DNA of 64,000 bases. It comes from Candidatus Methylopumilus sp. GTDB lineage: Bacteria; Pseudomonadota; Gammaproteobacteria; Burkholderiales; Methylophilaceae. The stretch lies in the NCBI GenBank assembly GCA_024640945.1, contig JAHEEA010000008.1:8816-72815 (forward strand). The letters are read 5' to 3'. Made by a program: the position numbers and the translations under genes. Each line of letters opens with the position of its first letter. Positions within the stretch are counted from its first letter, which is position 1. Shown here piece after piece: positions 53,806 to 64,000 of this stretch. Under the pieces are notes generated by a model. It was not told where the DNA came from. It saw only the letters and a program-made list of their open reading frames with translations, and made no database searches.

Positions 53806-54432
53806 ATGCTTGATCGATTAATTGTTGAATTTGATAAAGGCCTTAAAACGCTGACCGCAAATGCGCACAGCGTTAGGCCTCACCCAGATCAGAACATCAA
53901 TCAAACAGCAGATGATTTGACTAGCGTAGAGAAACGTCACGCCGCTTCTTTGATGCGAATTAATCATTGTGGAGAAGTCTGTGCTCAAGCCCTATACAAC
54001 GGACAGGCACTCACCGCAAAAAATCCAGAAACGGTCAAAGCCTTAGAACAAGCTTCAAAAGAAGAAACAGAGCATCTAGCTTGGTGTGAAAAACGCATAC
54101 AAGAATTAGGTGGTCACACCAGCTTTTTAAATCCAATCTGGTACGCCAGTTCATTTACTTTAGGTGCGATTGCTGGCGCATTAGGTGATAAATGGAATTT
54201 AGGTTTTCTGGCAGAAACTGAGCGTCAAGTAGGCAAGCATCTCAACCATCACTTAGAAACGCTTCCAACTAATGACGCAAAAAGTCGAGCAATTCTAGAA
54301 CAGATGAAAATTGACGAGGCAGAGCATGCAAAAACTGCTGTTCATCTTGGCGCAGCTGAATTACCTGCACCTATTAAAGCAGCAATGCAAAGCATGTCTA
54401 AAGTCATGACAAAAACTACTTATCATTTATAG
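53806..54432 (+). CDS. coq7: Demethoxyubiquinone hydroxylase Coq7
   Basis: A 208-residue di-iron monooxygenase of ubiquinone synthesis (2-polyprenyl-3-methyl-6-methoxy-1,4-benzoquinone to the hydroxylated product). Iron ligands lie in MRINHCGEVCAQALY, EETEHLAWCEKRI, ETERQVGKHLNHHL and IDEAEHAKTAVHLGA. The membrane-binding hydrophobic segment is SFTLGAIAGALGD. Length typical for betaproteobacterial Coq7. Confidence 0.95.
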   Translation: MLDRLIVEFDKGLKTLTANAHSVRPHPDQNINQTADDLTSVEKRHAASLMRINHCGEVCAQALYNGQALTAKNPETVKALEQASKEETEHLAWCEKRIQELGGHTSFLNPIWYASSFTLGAIAGALGDKWNLGFLAETERQVGKHLNHHLETLPTNDAKSRAILEQMKIDEAEHAKTAVHLGAAELPAPIKAAMQSMSKVMTKTTYHL

Positions 54433-54445
54433 ACATAGAAAACCC

Positions 54446-54763
54446 ATGAAAAAATTTAGTGATTTTTTAGCAGAACTTGAAACAACAGATCAAATTCAAA
54501 AAATTGAATTAATGAACCCTGCTGGCGAAATCGTTGGTTTGATAGAAAACAAACCAGGCAGCCAAGGCTCTATAAGAGTGTTTAATCATTTATTTAAAAA
54601 ATGGGGCAGCATCACTAAAGATGCAGCAAAAGATGGCTTAAAAATCTACGCCGAACACGCCGCTGACGCTGAAGAGAACCCTGGCAAACACCCTAATATT
54701 GACAGGCTATTGAATGTGATTGAAACAGCTGAAGTCCTCACTGTCTCAATCACTAATTCTTAA
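54446..54763 (+). CDS. DUF2322-family protein
   Basis: A 105-residue soluble protein of unknown function (FSDFLAELETTDQIQKIEL, then GSQGSIRVFNHLF and DGLKIYAEHAADAEENPGKH). The pattern fits DUF2322. It is 13 bases after coq7, and its stop abuts the convergent OsmC stop. Confidence 0.8.
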   Translation: MKKFSDFLAELETTDQIQKIELMNPAGEIVGLIENKPGSQGSIRVFNHLFKKWGSITKDAAKDGLKIYAEHAADAEENPGKHPNIDRLLNVIETAEVLTVSITNS

Positions 54764-55186
54764 CTAGACCTCTGACTCCACGATTTCAAAATCGTGGCTC
54801 ATCTGCGCAGCTTTTCCTAACATAATAGAAGCTGAACAATATTTCTCAGCAGATAAATTCACTGCACGTTCAACCTGCACAGGATTCAATCCCTTACCAG
54901 TCACCACGAAATGTACGTGAATTTTCGTAAATACTTTAGGGATTTCGTCTGCACGTTCAGCAGTAATTTCTGCAACACAATCAGTAATAGGTTGACGTGA
55001 TTTTTTAAGAATCGTCACCACATCAATTGAAGAACAGCCGCCCATTCCAACAAGCAACATTTCCATTGGACGCATGCCTAAATTACGACCGCCTACTTCC
55101 GGTGAGGCATCCATAATAACTGCATGGCCGCTTTCGGTTTCACCCATAAAACAGACATCTTCAACCCATTTCACTCTTGCTTTCAT
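54764..55186 (-). CDS. OsmC-family protein
   Basis: A 140-residue protein of the OsmC/YhfA group. Two cysteines are placed as in peroxide-reducing members (GGCSSIDVVTIL at about residue 51 and EKYCSASIMLG near 117). YhfA-type members are dimers of unclear substrate, so organic peroxide reduction is possible but not certain. Confidence 0.88.
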   Translation of the reverse strand: MKARVKWVEDVCFMGETESGHAVIMDASPEVGGRNLGMRPMEMLLVGMGGCSSIDVVTILKKSRQPITDCVAEITAERADEIPKVFTKIHVHFVVTGKGLNPVQVERAVNLSAEKYCSASIMLGKAAQMSHDFEIVESEV

Positions 55187-55218
55187 TACATTGCCTTTAT
55201 CGTCTAACAGAGTTTAAA

Positions 55219-55677
55219 TTATTTAATGCCTAATAACTCAACATCAAAAATCAAAGTGGCATTTGGAGGAATTACACCGCCCGCACCATAAGCTCCGTAA
55301 CCCATGTGTGGCGGAATAATCAAAGTACGTTTACCACCAACCTTCATCCCTTCAAAACCTTGATCCCAACCTTGAATAACTTGGCCAGCTCCCAAGAAAA
55401 AAACAAATGGCTCATGACGATCAACCGAACTATCAAATTTAGTACCTTTACCGTCAGATTTGCTTGGATCATATAACCAACCTGTGTAATGAACCGTCAC
55501 GTTAAAACCAGGCTCAGCTTCACGCCCTTCGCCAACTAAAGTATCTTTTTTAATCAGATCAGTTACATTTTGTGTCATAGCATTTTCCTTCGTTGATGAT
55601 TTTGAATCGGCTTTACAACCGCTGATTGCAAGCATTGCGACTAGCAATGCACTTGCGAATATCGTTATTTTTTTCAT
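55219..55677 (-). CDS. FKBP-type peptidyl-prolyl isomerase lipoprotein
   Basis: A 152-residue protein with a lipoprotein signal (SALLVAMLAISGC) and one FKBP domain (FNVTVHYTGWLYD, FDSSVDRHEPFVFFLGAGQV, GWDQGFEGMKVGGKRTLIIP, GGVIPPNATLIFDVELL). It folds envelope proteins. ATG 55677 is chosen because AAGGA lies six bases before it; the ATG at 55695 would spoil the signal sequence. Confidence 0.92.
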   Translation of the reverse strand: MKKITIFASALLVAMLAISGCKADSKSSTKENAMTQNVTDLIKKDTLVGEGREAEPGFNVTVHYTGWLYDPSKSDGKGTKFDSSVDRHEPFVFFLGAGQVIQGWDQGFEGMKVGGKRTLIIPPHMGYGAYGAGGVIPPNATLIFDVELLGIK

Positions 55678-55733
55678 ATTGCATCCTTCATTCAATAAGC
55701 TGTCGATGATACCCGAGAATTTAATTTTACCAA

Positions 55734-57134
55734 TTATTTTTGCTGGTCAATCCAACTCAATAAAGCATCTTGCGCTGGTTTAGTTGCGCCGGCATTTTCA
55801 CCATTCACCAGAACCACCATGACCCAACGGCGACCTTTTGCATCGAGCACATAACCAGCAATTGTGCGTACACCATCTAATGAACCCGTCTTTAAATGTG
55901 CTCGCCCATAAAGCGGACTATCTTTTCTGGATTTTAATGTTCCATCCACGCCATAGATGGGTAAAGATGCCATCAACTCCGGCATCACAGGGCTGTGATA
56001 AGCACTCACCAATAAAGCACCTAAATGTTCAGCACTAATGCGCTCAACTCTAGATAAACCTGCGCCATTTTCTAAAACCAATTCAGGGAAAATTAAACCT
56101 TTATTTTTTAACCAGGCTTTAAGCACTTGTTCACTTTTAGCTTTCGTAGCGATTTGAGTTTCGTCACCTGCTCGACTTAAACTTAAGTACATAGAGCGAG
56201 CAATCACATTATTGCTACTTTTATTCATTTCACGCATTGCTTCGGCTAAAGTTTCTGAAGCGTGCTCAGTCAACAAAACTGCGTTCTGCGGAACACTTGC
56301 AGTTTTAATGGTAAATGCCGATTTTTTAAGCCAACGACCGCCAACGTCTTCCCAAATACTGGCTAAAACATTGCCAAAATAATCACCACCATCTAACCAA
56401 TTAATATCGATATATTTATCGCCGCAACTTTTAGGAAAGCTACCCTGCACAGTTAAGGTCTGACCTTCACGTTTAATCTTGAGTGCATTTTTCCAATCAC
56501 TACAATCAGCATCAGTGAGTTTCACATCGATATTTTTAATCAATGTTTTCCATTGCGGATAAACCACTGCTACTAGTCCGTTGGCACTCGGTGAAAACTG
56601 GAGACGGACAGCCTGCTGATTCAACATAACAGCTTCGGCAGGAGCGTTATAAGCACGATAAGGCTTAGCATCAAAGGCAGCCGCATCAAAACTTTGTTTT
56701 GCATAAGCTGTTTGGTCTAACACGACATCACAACAAATTTCATTTAGGTTGTACTTTTGCTTAAGCTCACTTGCTACTTCATTCAAAGCAGCAGTATTCA
56801 TTGTTGGATCACCAGAACCTTTAACCCACAAACCGCCGTCCAACACACCTTGTTTTGGATAGTTCAAACCATAGAACTGAGTTTTCCAGCGATATGAGGG
56901 GCCAAGCAAATCTAATGCTGCATAACTCGTTAGCAATTTCATGACTGATGCAGGATTACGTGGGATCGCTGCTTGATGACTTAATAAAGGCTGAGTTTCA
57001 TCGATACGCTGAACAAAAACACTGACATTTTCAGGTGCAACGTTTTCTGCTTTTAATGCCGTCAAAACAGTTTCGGGCAATTGCGCATGAGCTGCAAAAG
57101 AACACAGTAAGAAAAGAAATGGAGTTAAGCGCAT
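55734..57134 (-). CDS. dacB: D-alanyl-D-alanine carboxypeptidase/endopeptidase (PBP4)
   Basis: A 466-residue periplasmic class C penicillin-binding protein. Signal peptide to about residue 17 (SFAAHAQLPE). Active-site motifs are PASVMKLLTSYAAL (SxxK), KSSNNVIARSMYL (SxN) and HLKTGSLDGVRTIAGYV (KTG). A DacB-type insert lies between SxxK and SxN. It overlaps bioA by ten bases. Confidence 0.93.
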   Translation of the reverse strand: MRLTPFLFLLCSFAAHAQLPETVLTALKAENVAPENVSVFVQRIDETQPLLSHQAAIPRNPASVMKLLTSYAALDLLGPSYRWKTQFYGLNYPKQGVLDGGLWVKGSGDPTMNTAALNEVASELKQKYNLNEICCDVVLDQTAYAKQSFDAAAFDAKPYRAYNAPAEAVMLNQQAVRLQFSPSANGLVAVVYPQWKTLIKNIDVKLTDADCSDWKNALKIKREGQTLTVQGSFPKSCGDKYIDINWLDGGDYFGNVLASIWEDVGGRWLKKSAFTIKTASVPQNAVLLTEHASETLAEAMREMNKSSNNVIARSMYLSLSRAGDETQIATKAKSEQVLKAWLKNKGLIFPELVLENGAGLSRVERISAEHLGALLVSAYHSPVMPELMASLPIYGVDGTLKSRKDSPLYGRAHLKTGSLDGVRTIAGYVLDAKGRRWVMVVLVNGENAGATKPAQDALLSWIDQQK

Positions 57135-58432
57135 GCTAGTACCAAAGATTTAGTAGTGCTCAACATAAAGTCAATTTCAGACTCATTAATTACATAAGGC
57201 GGCATGAAATAAACGGTATTTCCAATCGGCCTTAATAACAAACCTTGTGAAACTGCCTGCTGATAAAAGTCTTGCTGGAATTTAGACGAGCTTGTTATGA
57301 CATCAAATGCCCAAATCATACCTTGATGACGTAAATGCTTAATTGGCATATCACCCCACGTAGCCAACTGGGCGTTGATATAAGCCTGCGTTTTTTGATT
57401 TTTCATCAAGACTTGGTCTTGCTCAAAAATCTCCAAGGTCGCTAGAGCCGCACTACAAGCTAGAGCATTACCAGTATAACTATGCGAATGTAAAAAGCCT
57501 CGCGCCACACTATCATCATAAAAAGCTTGGTAAATCTCATCTGTAGTTAGCGTGACAGAAAGCGGTAAATACCCACCGGTGATACCTTTAGAAAGACAAA
57601 TAAAATCCGGCTTAATCTCGGCTTGCTCGCAAGCGAACATGCTGCCAGTCCGACCGAAGCCAACCGCAATTTCGTCTGCAATTAAATGTACCTGATATTT
57701 TGAGCAAATCTCACGAACCCGTTTTAAATAAACTGGCGAATACATACCCATGCCACCAGCACACTGTATAAGTGGCTCAACGATAAACGCAGCAATTTCC
57801 GCATGATGGTGAGATAAGTATTTTTCAACAAACTCTGCACAGCGCACGGCGTAGGCCTCAGCAGTTTCATCGGCATCAGCTAAGCGTGCATCGGGCGATG
57901 GCATTTGCATACTTTGCTGCAATAACGGCGCATAAGTATCTTTAAAAATAGCCACGTCAGTCACCGCAAGCGCACCTATGGTTTCACCGTGATAACTGTT
58001 TTGCAAACTCAGAAATTTAGTTTTATTAGGAAAGCCTGAATTTCGCCAATAATGAAAACTCATTTTCAAAGCAATCTCAGTCGCAGAGGCACCATCCGAT
58101 GCATAAAAACAATGCCCTAAACCTGTCAACCGTCCTAATTTTTCAGAGAGCTGCACCACTGGCTCATGAGTAAAGCCTGCCAACATCACATGCTCTAATT
58201 GATCGAGTTGACGGCTAATAGCCGCTTTGATTCTAGGCTCATTGTGCCCAAATAAATTGACCCACCAAGAACTCACGCCATCAAGATATTTTCGGCCATC
58301 AAAATCTTCGAGCCAAACTCCTTTTGCACGCGCAATAGGCAGTAAAGGCAAATGCTCATGCGCTTTCATCTGTGTGCACGGATGCCAAACAGATTGAAGA
58401 CTACGTTGTAATAAATCCTGATTTTTATTCAA
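57125..58432 (-). CDS. bioA: Adenosylmethionine-8-amino-7-oxononanoate aminotransferase
   Basis: A 435-residue PLP enzyme of biotin synthesis that forms 7,8-diaminopelargonate with SAM as amino donor. Motifs: WHPCTQMKAHE, GVSSWWVNLFGHNEP, YASDGASATEIALKMSFHYW, LIADEIAVGFGRTG and CLSKGITGGYLPLSVTL with the PLP lysine. The other bio genes are not in the window. Confidence 0.95.
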   Translation of the reverse strand: MNKNQDLLQRSLQSVWHPCTQMKAHEHLPLLPIARAKGVWLEDFDGRKYLDGVSSWWVNLFGHNEPRIKAAISRQLDQLEHVMLAGFTHEPVVQLSEKLGRLTGLGHCFYASDGASATEIALKMSFHYWRNSGFPNKTKFLSLQNSYHGETIGALAVTDVAIFKDTYAPLLQQSMQMPSPDARLADADETAEAYAVRCAEFVEKYLSHHHAEIAAFIVEPLIQCAGGMGMYSPVYLKRVREICSKYQVHLIADEIAVGFGRTGSMFACEQAEIKPDFICLSKGITGGYLPLSVTLTTDEIYQAFYDDSVARGFLHSHSYTGNALACSAALATLEIFEQDQVLMKNQKTQAYINAQLATWGDMPIKHLRHQGMIWAFDVITSSSKFQQDFYQQAVSQGLLLRPIGNTVYFMPPYVINESEIDFMLSTTKSLVLACA

Positions 58433-58446
58433 AATATTTTTTCAAA

Positions 58447-59043
58447 TTAATGGACGATATGCTGAGAATTCACTTGTGGCAACATGAAATGACGACTTTG
58501 TAAACTAATATCCCATCCAGCTTCTTTTGTCGCTAATTGCAACATATTAGCGAAAGCAATTTTTAACTCCATACTTAAAGCCACGCGAGCACGCTTCGCA
58601 TCTCTAGAACTTAAATCCAAAACAAATTGTGTTTGCGTATCTTCAACAATCTCACAATTAACGGCCAACAAAGGAGCATCTAACATTGGCGTGCGATTTT
58701 CTTGATATTGATATTGAGATTTAAAATCGATATTAGGCGCAGCACTATTAATTAAAGTCTCAGCATTTACTTGCTGTGGCGTCATTAACTGCGGTGAAAC
58801 ATTATCAAGCCCACCTTGAGCATTCATCGTAAAAACTTGCAATGCCGGTTCTTCTGCTACATGTGTTCCATGTAGCCAAGTCCAAATCGATTTAGCAATT
58901 CGACGTGTCAGCCAAATCGCCAACTCGGAGTTATCTGTCAAACCGACTTTAAGTAACAATCTGTCTTGATCTGCATCATAAGCAAGATTAAGTTGCTGTA
59001 TAGTAACAGCTGTCGCATTGTTTTTTTCTAGTGTTTCCGTCAC
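58447..59043 (-). CDS. Hypothetical 198-residue protein
   Basis: I do not recognise a named family. Residues 13-60 (QLNLAYDADQDRLLLKVGL, ELAIWLTRRIAKSIWTWLHG) look like a small strand-helix domain. A Gln/Asn/Thr-rich middle follows, then a strand-rich part (NCEIVEDTQTQFVLDLSS) and a helix ending HFMLPQ. It has no signal peptide and is likely cytoplasmic. It lies 14 bases above bioA and may be cotranscribed with it and dacB. Confidence 0.7.
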   Translation of the reverse strand: MTETLEKNNATAVTIQQLNLAYDADQDRLLLKVGLTDNSELAIWLTRRIAKSIWTWLHGTHVAEEPALQVFTMNAQGGLDNVSPQLMTPQQVNAETLINSAAPNIDFKSQYQYQENRTPMLDAPLLAVNCEIVEDTQTQFVLDLSSRDAKRARVALSMELKIAFANMLQLATKEAGWDISLQSRHFMLPQVNSQHIVH

Positions 59044-59138
59044 GCCACAATCTCCGCACCACTAAGTCTTAAATTACATTATCGCTTAATGTGCCACTTT
59101 TATTCTCAAAATAATTGAGAAAAATTTTGAGTTAAGCA

Positions 59139-59166
59139 CTTGAAAAGCTAAAACAAGACCCCCATA
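59139..59166 (+). promoter_or_regulatory. Sigma-32 heat-shock promoter of groESL
   Basis: CTTGAAA (59139-59145) and CCCCATA (59160-59166) are separated by 14 bases, the heat-shock sigma pattern, just upstream of the CIRCE-like element. Confidence 0.75.
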
Positions 59167-59167
59167 A

Positions 59168-59194
59168 CTAGCAGTCTCGGGGTATGAGTGCTAA
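59168..59194 (+). promoter_or_regulatory. CIRCE-like element (HrcA operator)
   Basis: CTAGCAGTC, nine bases, then GAGTGCTAA. The right arm is perfect CIRCE; the left arm has two changes from TTAGCACTC. The spacing of nine is exact. It lies 55 bases before groES and indicates dual sigma-32/HrcA control. Confidence 0.75.
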
Positions 59195-59249
59195 AATTCG
59201 CCCCACAGATTTTTTGTTTTTATTTAGATTTATTTTTAAGGAGCAATTC

Positions 59250-59540
59250 ATGAAGATTCGTCCTTTACACGATCGCGTTATTGTTAAACGTTTAGAAGAA
59301 GTTCGCACTACGGCATCAGGCATTGTGATTCCTGATACAGCAACGGAAAAACCAGACCAAGGTGAAGTTGTTGCTGTTGGTCCTGGTAAAAAAGATGACA
59401 ACGGCAAAGTGATTGCACTTGACGTTAAAGTTGGCGACAAAGTGTTGTTCGGCAAATACGCTGGTCAAACTGTAAAAATTGACGGCAACGAATTATTAGT
59501 AATGACTGAGTCAGACTTAATGGGCGTAATCGAGGCTTAA
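59250..59540 (+). CDS. groES: Co-chaperonin GroES
   Basis: A 96-residue cap protein of the GroEL cage. The start [16 protein letters not shown] and the mobile-loop region [18 protein letters not shown] are typical; the end is [23 protein letters not shown] precedes the ATG at 59250. An ATG 22 codons upstream lies within the CIRCE region and is not used. Confidence 0.97.
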   Translation: MKIRPLHDRVIVKRLEEVRTTASGIVIPDTATEKPDQGEVVAVGPGKKDDNGKVIALDVKVGDKVLFGKYAGQTVKIDGNELLVMTESDLMGVIEA

Positions 59541-59586
59541 TTAGCCCGCCTTTTTTAAGCGTAATTTTAAGCAATTAAATAAGTAA

Positions 59587-61254
<1,668 letters not shown>

Positions 61255-61270
61255 TCCTTGCTTTTAAAGC

Positions 61271-61310
61271 ATTGAAATAAAAACCCGCCTCGGCGGGTTT
61301 TTATTTCAAT
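61271..61310. terminator. Bidirectional terminator after groEL
   Basis: A perfect 19-base inverted repeat with a two-base centre and core AAAACCCGCC/GGCGGGTTTT. It has A/T runs on both sides. Confidence 0.9.
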
Positions 61311-61410
61311 TGCCAATCTTGTGAAGCGTATTACATGAAATACTGATTGCTAGCCCAAGCCCGCAAGGGGCTTCCCCAATTTACTAAGCCAGTAAACTGG
61401 CAAGTAAAGT

Positions 61411-61540
61411 GTGAAAAAAACCCCGACCTAAGGGGATTAAGGTCGGGGCAAACTAGCCTATAAAGGCTCCACACTAAGGGAGGGAAGTGTGGGACTTGCA
61501 TATGACAACTCTGAAAGCCACATGCAACTCATGTGAATAT
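61411..61540 (-). ncRNA. Candidate small RNA with C/T-rich loops
   Basis: In the 390-base gap between groEL and the helicase gene, the minus strand can fold as four hairpins in a row: 61519-61535 (CACATG/CATGTG), 61469-61492 (CCACACT/AGTGTGG with loop TCCCTCCCTT), 61455-61468 (AGCC/GGCT), and 61421-61448 (CCCCGACCT/AGGTCGGGG with loop TAATCCCCTT), the last followed by seven T. A weak promoter (TTGGGA, 16 bases, TAGGCT) lies at 61543-61570. The loops resemble anti-Shine-Dalgarno sequences. No ORF fits. The rest of the gap (61311-61410) shows nothing. Confidence 0.5.
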
Positions 61541-61647
61541 TGAGCCTAGCTAAATGTAATAAGTTCCCAATCATTATCCTTCAATAATTACTCACTTAAT
61601 CTGTAGTAAGTGTTCTCGAAGTGCGCCTGACCTGCGATAATCTAAGG

Positions 61648-63858
61648 ATGATAAATTCAAGCAATGCAGTTCAAGATTCTCTTCTGACGGGTCTTAACGA
61701 GAAGCAATTAGAAGCGGTGACTTTACCACATCAATCTGCCCTAATTTTGGCTGGCGCAGGCAGTGGTAAAACACGCGTACTGACCACACGAATTGCCTGG
61801 CTGATTCAAACAGGACAAGTCTCACCAACAGGTTTATTGGCTGTGACTTTTACCAATAAAGCAGCCAAAGAGATGCTGACGCGTCTCACAGCAATGTTGC
61901 CAATCAACACACGCGGCATGTGGGTAGGAACATTCCACGGTCTCTGCAATCGTTTATTGAGAGCACATCATCATGAAGCATTACTGCCTGCAACTTTCCA
62001 GATTCTAGATAGCGCCGATCAGCTTTCATCGATTAAAAGATTGATGAAAGTGATGAATGTGGATGATGAAAAATTTCCACCTAAGCAAGTCATGGGCTAT
62101 ATCAATAGCTGCAAAGAAGAAGGATTACGTGCTAATGCTGTCGATGCTTATGACCCTCACTCACAACGTATGCGTGAGATTTTTGAGGAATACGATAAAC
62201 AATGTCAACGTGAAGGCGTGGTCGATTTTGCCGAGTTGCTGTTACGTTGCTATGAGTTATTAAGTCGCGATAAAAATATCCGCCAACATTATCAAGAACG
62301 TTTTAAATACATCTTGGTTGATGAGTTTCAAGATACCAACAAGCTTCAATACATGTGGCTCAAGCTTTTTGCTGGCATAGGTAAAGAAGAGCCCAACAAC
62401 TGCATTTTTGCTGTGGGTGATGACGATCAGTCTATCTATGCTTTCCGTGGCGCACGTGTCGGCAACATGCGAGATTTTGAGGTGGATTTTAAAGTCCAAA
62501 ATATCATCAAACTAGAACAGAACTATCGTTCACACAGCAATATTTTGGATGCGGCAAATGCCATTATTTCAAACAACAACAATCGGCTTGGTAAGAACTT
62601 GTGGACGGCCGCAGGTGCTGGCGAGCCAGTACGTGTTTACCAAGCTTATAACGATATTGATGAAGCAAGCTTTATCGTTGATGAAGTCAAAATGCTGCAT
62701 AGTGATGGCTGGGCATTGAACGACATCGCTCTCTTATATCGATCTAACGCTCAGTCTCGTGTGATTGAGCATGCTTTATTCTCAAATAATATTCCGTATC
62801 GCGTTTATGGTGGGTTACGCTTCTTCGAGCGTGCTGAAATTAAACATACTATGGCTTATTTAAGGCTCGTCAGCAATCCTGAAGATGATGTAGCGCTGCT
62901 TCGTGTCATTAACTTCCCTGCACGTGGCATAGGTGCACGTAGCTTAGAGCAGCTGCAAGAATCAGCCAGAGCGCAAGATTGCAGTCTATGGCAAACGGCA
63001 GTCAATAAAGTCGGCAATGGTCGCCCTGGTAAAGGCATAGAAGGCTTTGTCGCACTCATTAAGCAAATGCAAGAAGATGCAAAAGGTTTAACACTGCCTG
63101 AGATGACCGAAATTGCCAGCACCATGTCTGGCCTTAAAAATTTCTATCAAGGTGAAAAAGAAGGCGAAGACCGCATTGCCAACTTGGATGAGTTGATTAA
63201 CGCTGCCGTCAGCTTTATGAATAATAATGGTGATGCACTCGAAGATAACAGCAATGGACTGACTGAGTTCTTAACCCATGCCAGCTTGGAAGCCGGTGAA
63301 CATCAAGCAGATGTTGGTGCGGATGCCTTACAGCTCATGACAGTACATGCAGCAAAAGGATTGGAATTTAAAGCCGTGTTTATTAGCGGCCTGGAAGAAG
63401 GTTTATGTCCACACGAAAACAGCTTGTACGAGAATAATGGTTTAGAAGAAGAACGCCGTCTAATGTATGTTGCTGTTACGCGGGCAAGACACCGATTATA
63501 TTTAAGCCATGCACAAAGCCGCATGTTGCATGGGCAAATCCGCTATGGAATTGCATCACGTTTCTTAGATGAAATTCCTGAAGGTTTGCTCAAACGTCTC
63601 AACAGTCGCCAAGTTCAAAAACCAAGCATGAGTACTTACGGCAATCAGAATTATAAAACAACCCTCACTTCTAATAGCAGTGAACAAAAATCGGCGATGC
63701 CATGGAAGATCGGCCAATCGGTTTCACATGCTAAGTTCGGTCAAGGTGTGGTAGTAAGCTACGAAGGCAACGCAAGTGATATGCGCATTCAAATTAATTT
63801 TGGACGCGAAGGTTTAAAATGGCTTGCAATTGAATATGCAAAATTAGAAAAGGTATAA
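61648..63858 (+). CDS. uvrD: UvrD/PcrA-type DNA helicase
   Basis: A 736-residue superfamily 1 helicase for nucleotide-excision and mismatch repair. Motifs: ILAGAGSGKTRVLTTRIAWL (Walker A), AVTFTNKAAKEML, LVDEFQDTNKLQY, VGDDDQSIYAFRGA, KLEQNYRSHSNIL, LMTVHAAKGLEF and VAVTRARHRLYL. The C-terminal Tudor-like part (GQSVSHAKFGQGVVVSYEG) favours UvrD/PcrA over Rep. The start is uncertain: ATG 61648 with a poor ribosome site, or GTG 61621. Confidence 0.92.
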   Translation: MINSSNAVQDSLLTGLNEKQLEAVTLPHQSALILAGAGSGKTRVLTTRIAWLIQTGQVSPTGLLAVTFTNKAAKEMLTRLTAMLPINTRGMWVGTFHGLCNRLLRAHHHEALLPATFQILDSADQLSSIKRLMKVMNVDDEKFPPKQVMGYINSCKEEGLRANAVDAYDPHSQRMREIFEEYDKQCQREGVVDFAELLLRCYELLSRDKNIRQHYQERFKYILVDEFQDTNKLQYMWLKLFAGIGKEEPNNCIFAVGDDDQSIYAFRGARVGNMRDFEVDFKVQNIIKLEQNYRSHSNILDAANAIISNNNNRLGKNLWTAAGAGEPVRVYQAYNDIDEASFIVDEVKMLHSDGWALNDIALLYRSNAQSRVIEHALFSNNIPYRVYGGLRFFERAEIKHTMAYLRLVSNPEDDVALLRVINFPARGIGARSLEQLQESARAQDCSLWQTAVNKVGNGRPGKGIEGFVALIKQMQEDAKGLTLPEMTEIASTMSGLKNFYQGEKEGEDRIANLDELINAAVSFMNNNGDALEDNSNGLTEFLTHASLEAGEHQADVGADALQLMTVHAAKGLEFKAVFISGLEEGLCPHENSLYENNGLEEERRLMYVAVTRARHRLYLSHAQSRMLHGQIRYGIASRFLDEIPEGLLKRLNSRQVQKPSMSTYGNQNYKTTLTSNSSEQKSAMPWKIGQSVSHAKFGQGVVVSYEGNASDMRIQINFGREGLKWLAIEYAKLEKV

Positions 63859-63933
63859 GTTTCAAAATCAATCAACTATTTTTATTACGTCGAATCTTGG
63901 CAATCACCACGCTTTTTTCCGTAAAAAAACAAA

Positions 63934-64000
63934 ATGCTAGATGAAAATAATTTAGCAGTAACTAGTCAGGTGAGAGGTGCAGAAAGTGGGCATCGTGTTT
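63934..64000 (+). CDS. Possible 5' end of a further gene
   Basis: An ATG at 63934 opens a frame of 22 codons (begins MLDENNLAVTSQVRGAE) that runs off the window. No ribosome site is clear and the product is not recognisable, so this is only a possible start. Confidence 0.3.
   Translation, partial: MLDENNLAVTSQVRGAESGHRV

Noticed and set aside
59184-59249. Upstream in-frame start for groES
   Set aside because: It would begin inside the CIRCE element; the canonical GroES start at 59250 has a strong AAGGAG site.
61411-61492. Plus-strand CsrA-binding decoy RNA (GGA in hairpin loops)
   Set aside because: The plus strand lacks a terminator or promoter at suitable places; the T-run and hairpin order support a minus-strand transcript instead.

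Overview
The window looks like chromosomal DNA from a low-GC, Gram-negative betaproteobacterium, most likely a methylotroph of the Methylophilaceae (Methylotenera/Methylophilus type). The grounds are the betaproteobacterial form of the housekeeping proteins (a DUF3683 fused FAD/Fe-S oxidoreductase, HemJ, Coq7, RlhA), outer-membrane genes (LpxH, EnvC, TolC, TonB receptor), a heat-shock operon with a CIRCE-like element, and an orphan pqqA precursor-peptide gene, which points to PQQ-dependent alcohol oxidation. I assign the family by recognition, not by a search. I see no insertion sequence, prophage or CRISPR array; the only clear gene decay is a lytic transglycosylase remnant next to proS.

Layout. 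0-7 kb: comF end, trmL, gpsA, secB, grxC, gpmI, envC, pyrD. 6.7-13.1 kb: a minus-strand heavy-metal RND operon (small membrane protein, CzcC-, CzcB- and CzcA-like proteins, and a PII-like protein with a Cys/His-containing T-loop). 13.1-25.2 kb: cysS, a TPR protein and an L,D-transpeptidase that share a C-terminal domain, ppiB, lpxH, nusB-ribH, phoBR with a Pho box, and the 1270-residue oxidoreductase. 25.4-36.2 kb is the most unusual part. It holds tlpA-hemJ and then two copies of an uncharacterised two-gene module: a membrane protein whose cytoplasmic part resembles the C-terminal domain of TetR regulators, followed by a TetR regulator. Between the copies lie a PfkB kinase, lipoprotein, PlsC, ApaH, cytochrome c, tRNA-Arg, YqhA, and a run of very small genes (pqqA, a PepSY protein, a 46-residue and a 38-residue ORF, a [2Fe-2S] protein and a four-helix membrane protein). 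36.3-64 kb: tRNA-Leu, queA, a secreted protein, DUF1097, proS, a degenerate uracil-DNA-glycosylase relative with rimI-tsaB, arfB, a DinG/YoaA helicase, a Fur-controlled TonB receptor, rlhA, NlpC/P60, ctpA-coq7-DUF2322, OsmC, FKBP, dacB-bioA, groESL, a candidate minus-strand small RNA, and a UvrD-type helicase.

The main candidate for an undescribed system is the duplicated TetR/membrane-protein module. The membrane partner has the TetR-like effector/dimer domain without the DNA-binding helices, one transmembrane helix, and a periplasmic domain with two conserved cysteines. This suggests a membrane-bound partner that could capture or release its regulator in response to an envelope (possibly redox) signal. 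The homology can be read from the sequence; the mechanism is inference.
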